Positions 6,519 to 6,922 of a stretch of 6,922 bases of DNA are shown piece by piece. The DNA is from Flavihumibacter sp. (GTDB lineage Bacteria; Bacteroidota; Bacteroidia; Chitinophagales; Chitinophagaceae), in contig JALOMU010000080.1 in the NCBI GenBank assembly GCA_025455285.1, positions 1 to 6,922 on the forward strand, read 5' to 3'. Position numbers and translations under genes: made by a program. How positions within the stretch are numbered: position 1 is the stretch's first letter; each line of letters begins with the position of its first letter. The notes below the pieces were generated by a model. It saw only the letters and a program-made list of their open reading frames with translations, was not told where the DNA came from and did no database searches.

Positions 6519-6922
6519 ATGAGCAAATATTTACGCGCCTTTGTTTTCGGGGCATTTTTGCCAATCTGCCTGCTGGCTCAACAACCAGTCAGTCGATCTT
6601 CCGCCGATATCTTACAGGGATTCCAAAAATTAAAAGTGCTGGGGTCTGTATTATATGTTGCAGCACATCCCGATGATGAAAATACCAGGTTGTTGGCTTA
6701 TCTGGCAAATGAAAAAAAATATCGCACAGGATACTTGTCGCTGACCCGTGGGGATGGCGGTCAGAACCTGATCGGAGATGAACAGGGCGTATCGCTTGGC
6801 TTGATACGCACCCAGGAATTGCTTGCTGCCAGAAGAATCGATGGCGCAGAACAATTTTTCACGCGTGCTTTTGATTTTGGATTCAGTAAATCCACAGACG
6901 AAGCATTGCGCATCTGGAATAA
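6519..6922 (+). CDS. PIG-L (LmbE-like) family deacetylase, N-terminal part, cut by window end
   Basis: The frame is open from the ATG at 6519 to the window edge (134 residues seen). Residues 1-20 are a signal peptide (MSKYLRAFVFGAFLPICLLA) followed by QQPV. LYVAAHPDDENTRLLAYLA (45-63) is the PIG-L signature: by comparison with MshB-type enzymes, His50 and Asp53 bind the metal and Asp52 is the catalytic base. The conserved segments SLTRGDGGQNLIGDEQG (74-90), IRTQELLAARRIDGAEQFF (96-114) and FDFGFSKS (118-125) are typical of the long, secreted PIG-L proteins of Bacteroidota. PIG-L enzymes remove N-acetyl groups from GlcNAc-type sugars; the substrate of this exported branch is not established. 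The third metal ligand and any C-terminal domains lie outside the window. It is on the same strand as the M14 gene, 70 bases after it, and may be co-transcribed. Confidence 0.93.
   Translation, partial: MSKYLRAFVFGAFLPICLLAQQPVSRSSADILQGFQKLKVLGSVLYVAAHPDDENTRLLAYLANEKKYRTGYLSLTRGDGGQNLIGDEQGVSLGLIRTQELLAARRIDGAEQFFTRAFDFGFSKSTDEALRIWN

Noticed and set aside
1568..6922. Reading the PIG-L and DinB-fold genes as bacillithiol enzymes (BshB and BstA)
   Set aside because: The PIG-L protein has a signal peptide and the motifs of the long secreted branch, unlike the short cytoplasmic BshB. No bshA or bshC is present.

Overview
The window looks like chromosomal DNA from a Bacteroidota bacterium, most likely of the Chitinophagaceae type. 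The grounds are a very small PspC-domain protein, a PorT-like outer-membrane beta-barrel, a secreted M14 zinc carboxypeptidase with a glutamine-amidotransferase-like C-terminus, a secreted PIG-L deacetylase of the long Bacteroidota type, weak or absent Shine-Dalgarno sequences, and sequences resembling the Bacteroidota promoter (TTTG at -33, TAnnTTTG at -7). The family level is an inference; no marker gene is present.

Layout. Positions 1-613 hold no convincing intact gene. There is a G9 run near the left edge and a minus-strand frame (104-397) that reads like protein but has no good start. A small plus-strand PspC-domain gene (614-835) follows and overlaps, tail to tail by 10 bases, a minus-strand block that is transcribed ggt (3832-2123), then a DUF1572/DinB-fold gene (2101-1568), then an outer-membrane beta-barrel gene (1458-826). 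The first two of these are 21 bases apart and probably form an operon. The barrel gene lies after a 109-base gap that holds its own candidate promoter. To the right, divergent from ggt, is a large secreted M14 peptidase (3941-6448), followed by a PIG-L family deacetylase (6519 onward) that runs off the window.

How the genes fit together. Four of the six products carry an N-terminal export signal (barrel protein, GGT, M14 peptidase, PIG-L protein), so most of the window encodes envelope or periplasmic proteins. GGT, the M14 peptidase and the PIG-L protein are hydrolases that could break down gamma-glutamyl compounds, peptides and N-acetylated sugars outside the cytoplasm. Nothing in the sequence proves that they share a pathway.

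Most unusual signal. A GC-rich palindromic repeat with the core TTCACCCGACCGGT occurs on both sides of the M14 gene and nowhere else in the window. One copy is in the ggt/M14 divergent gap and the other begins 5 bases after the M14 stop codon. The two share a 27-base unit with one mismatch. The downstream copy has an extra half-unit and can fold into two alternative hairpins. This looks like a dispersed intergenic repeat family, with the downstream copy possibly also acting as a terminator. No complete novel system is evident.
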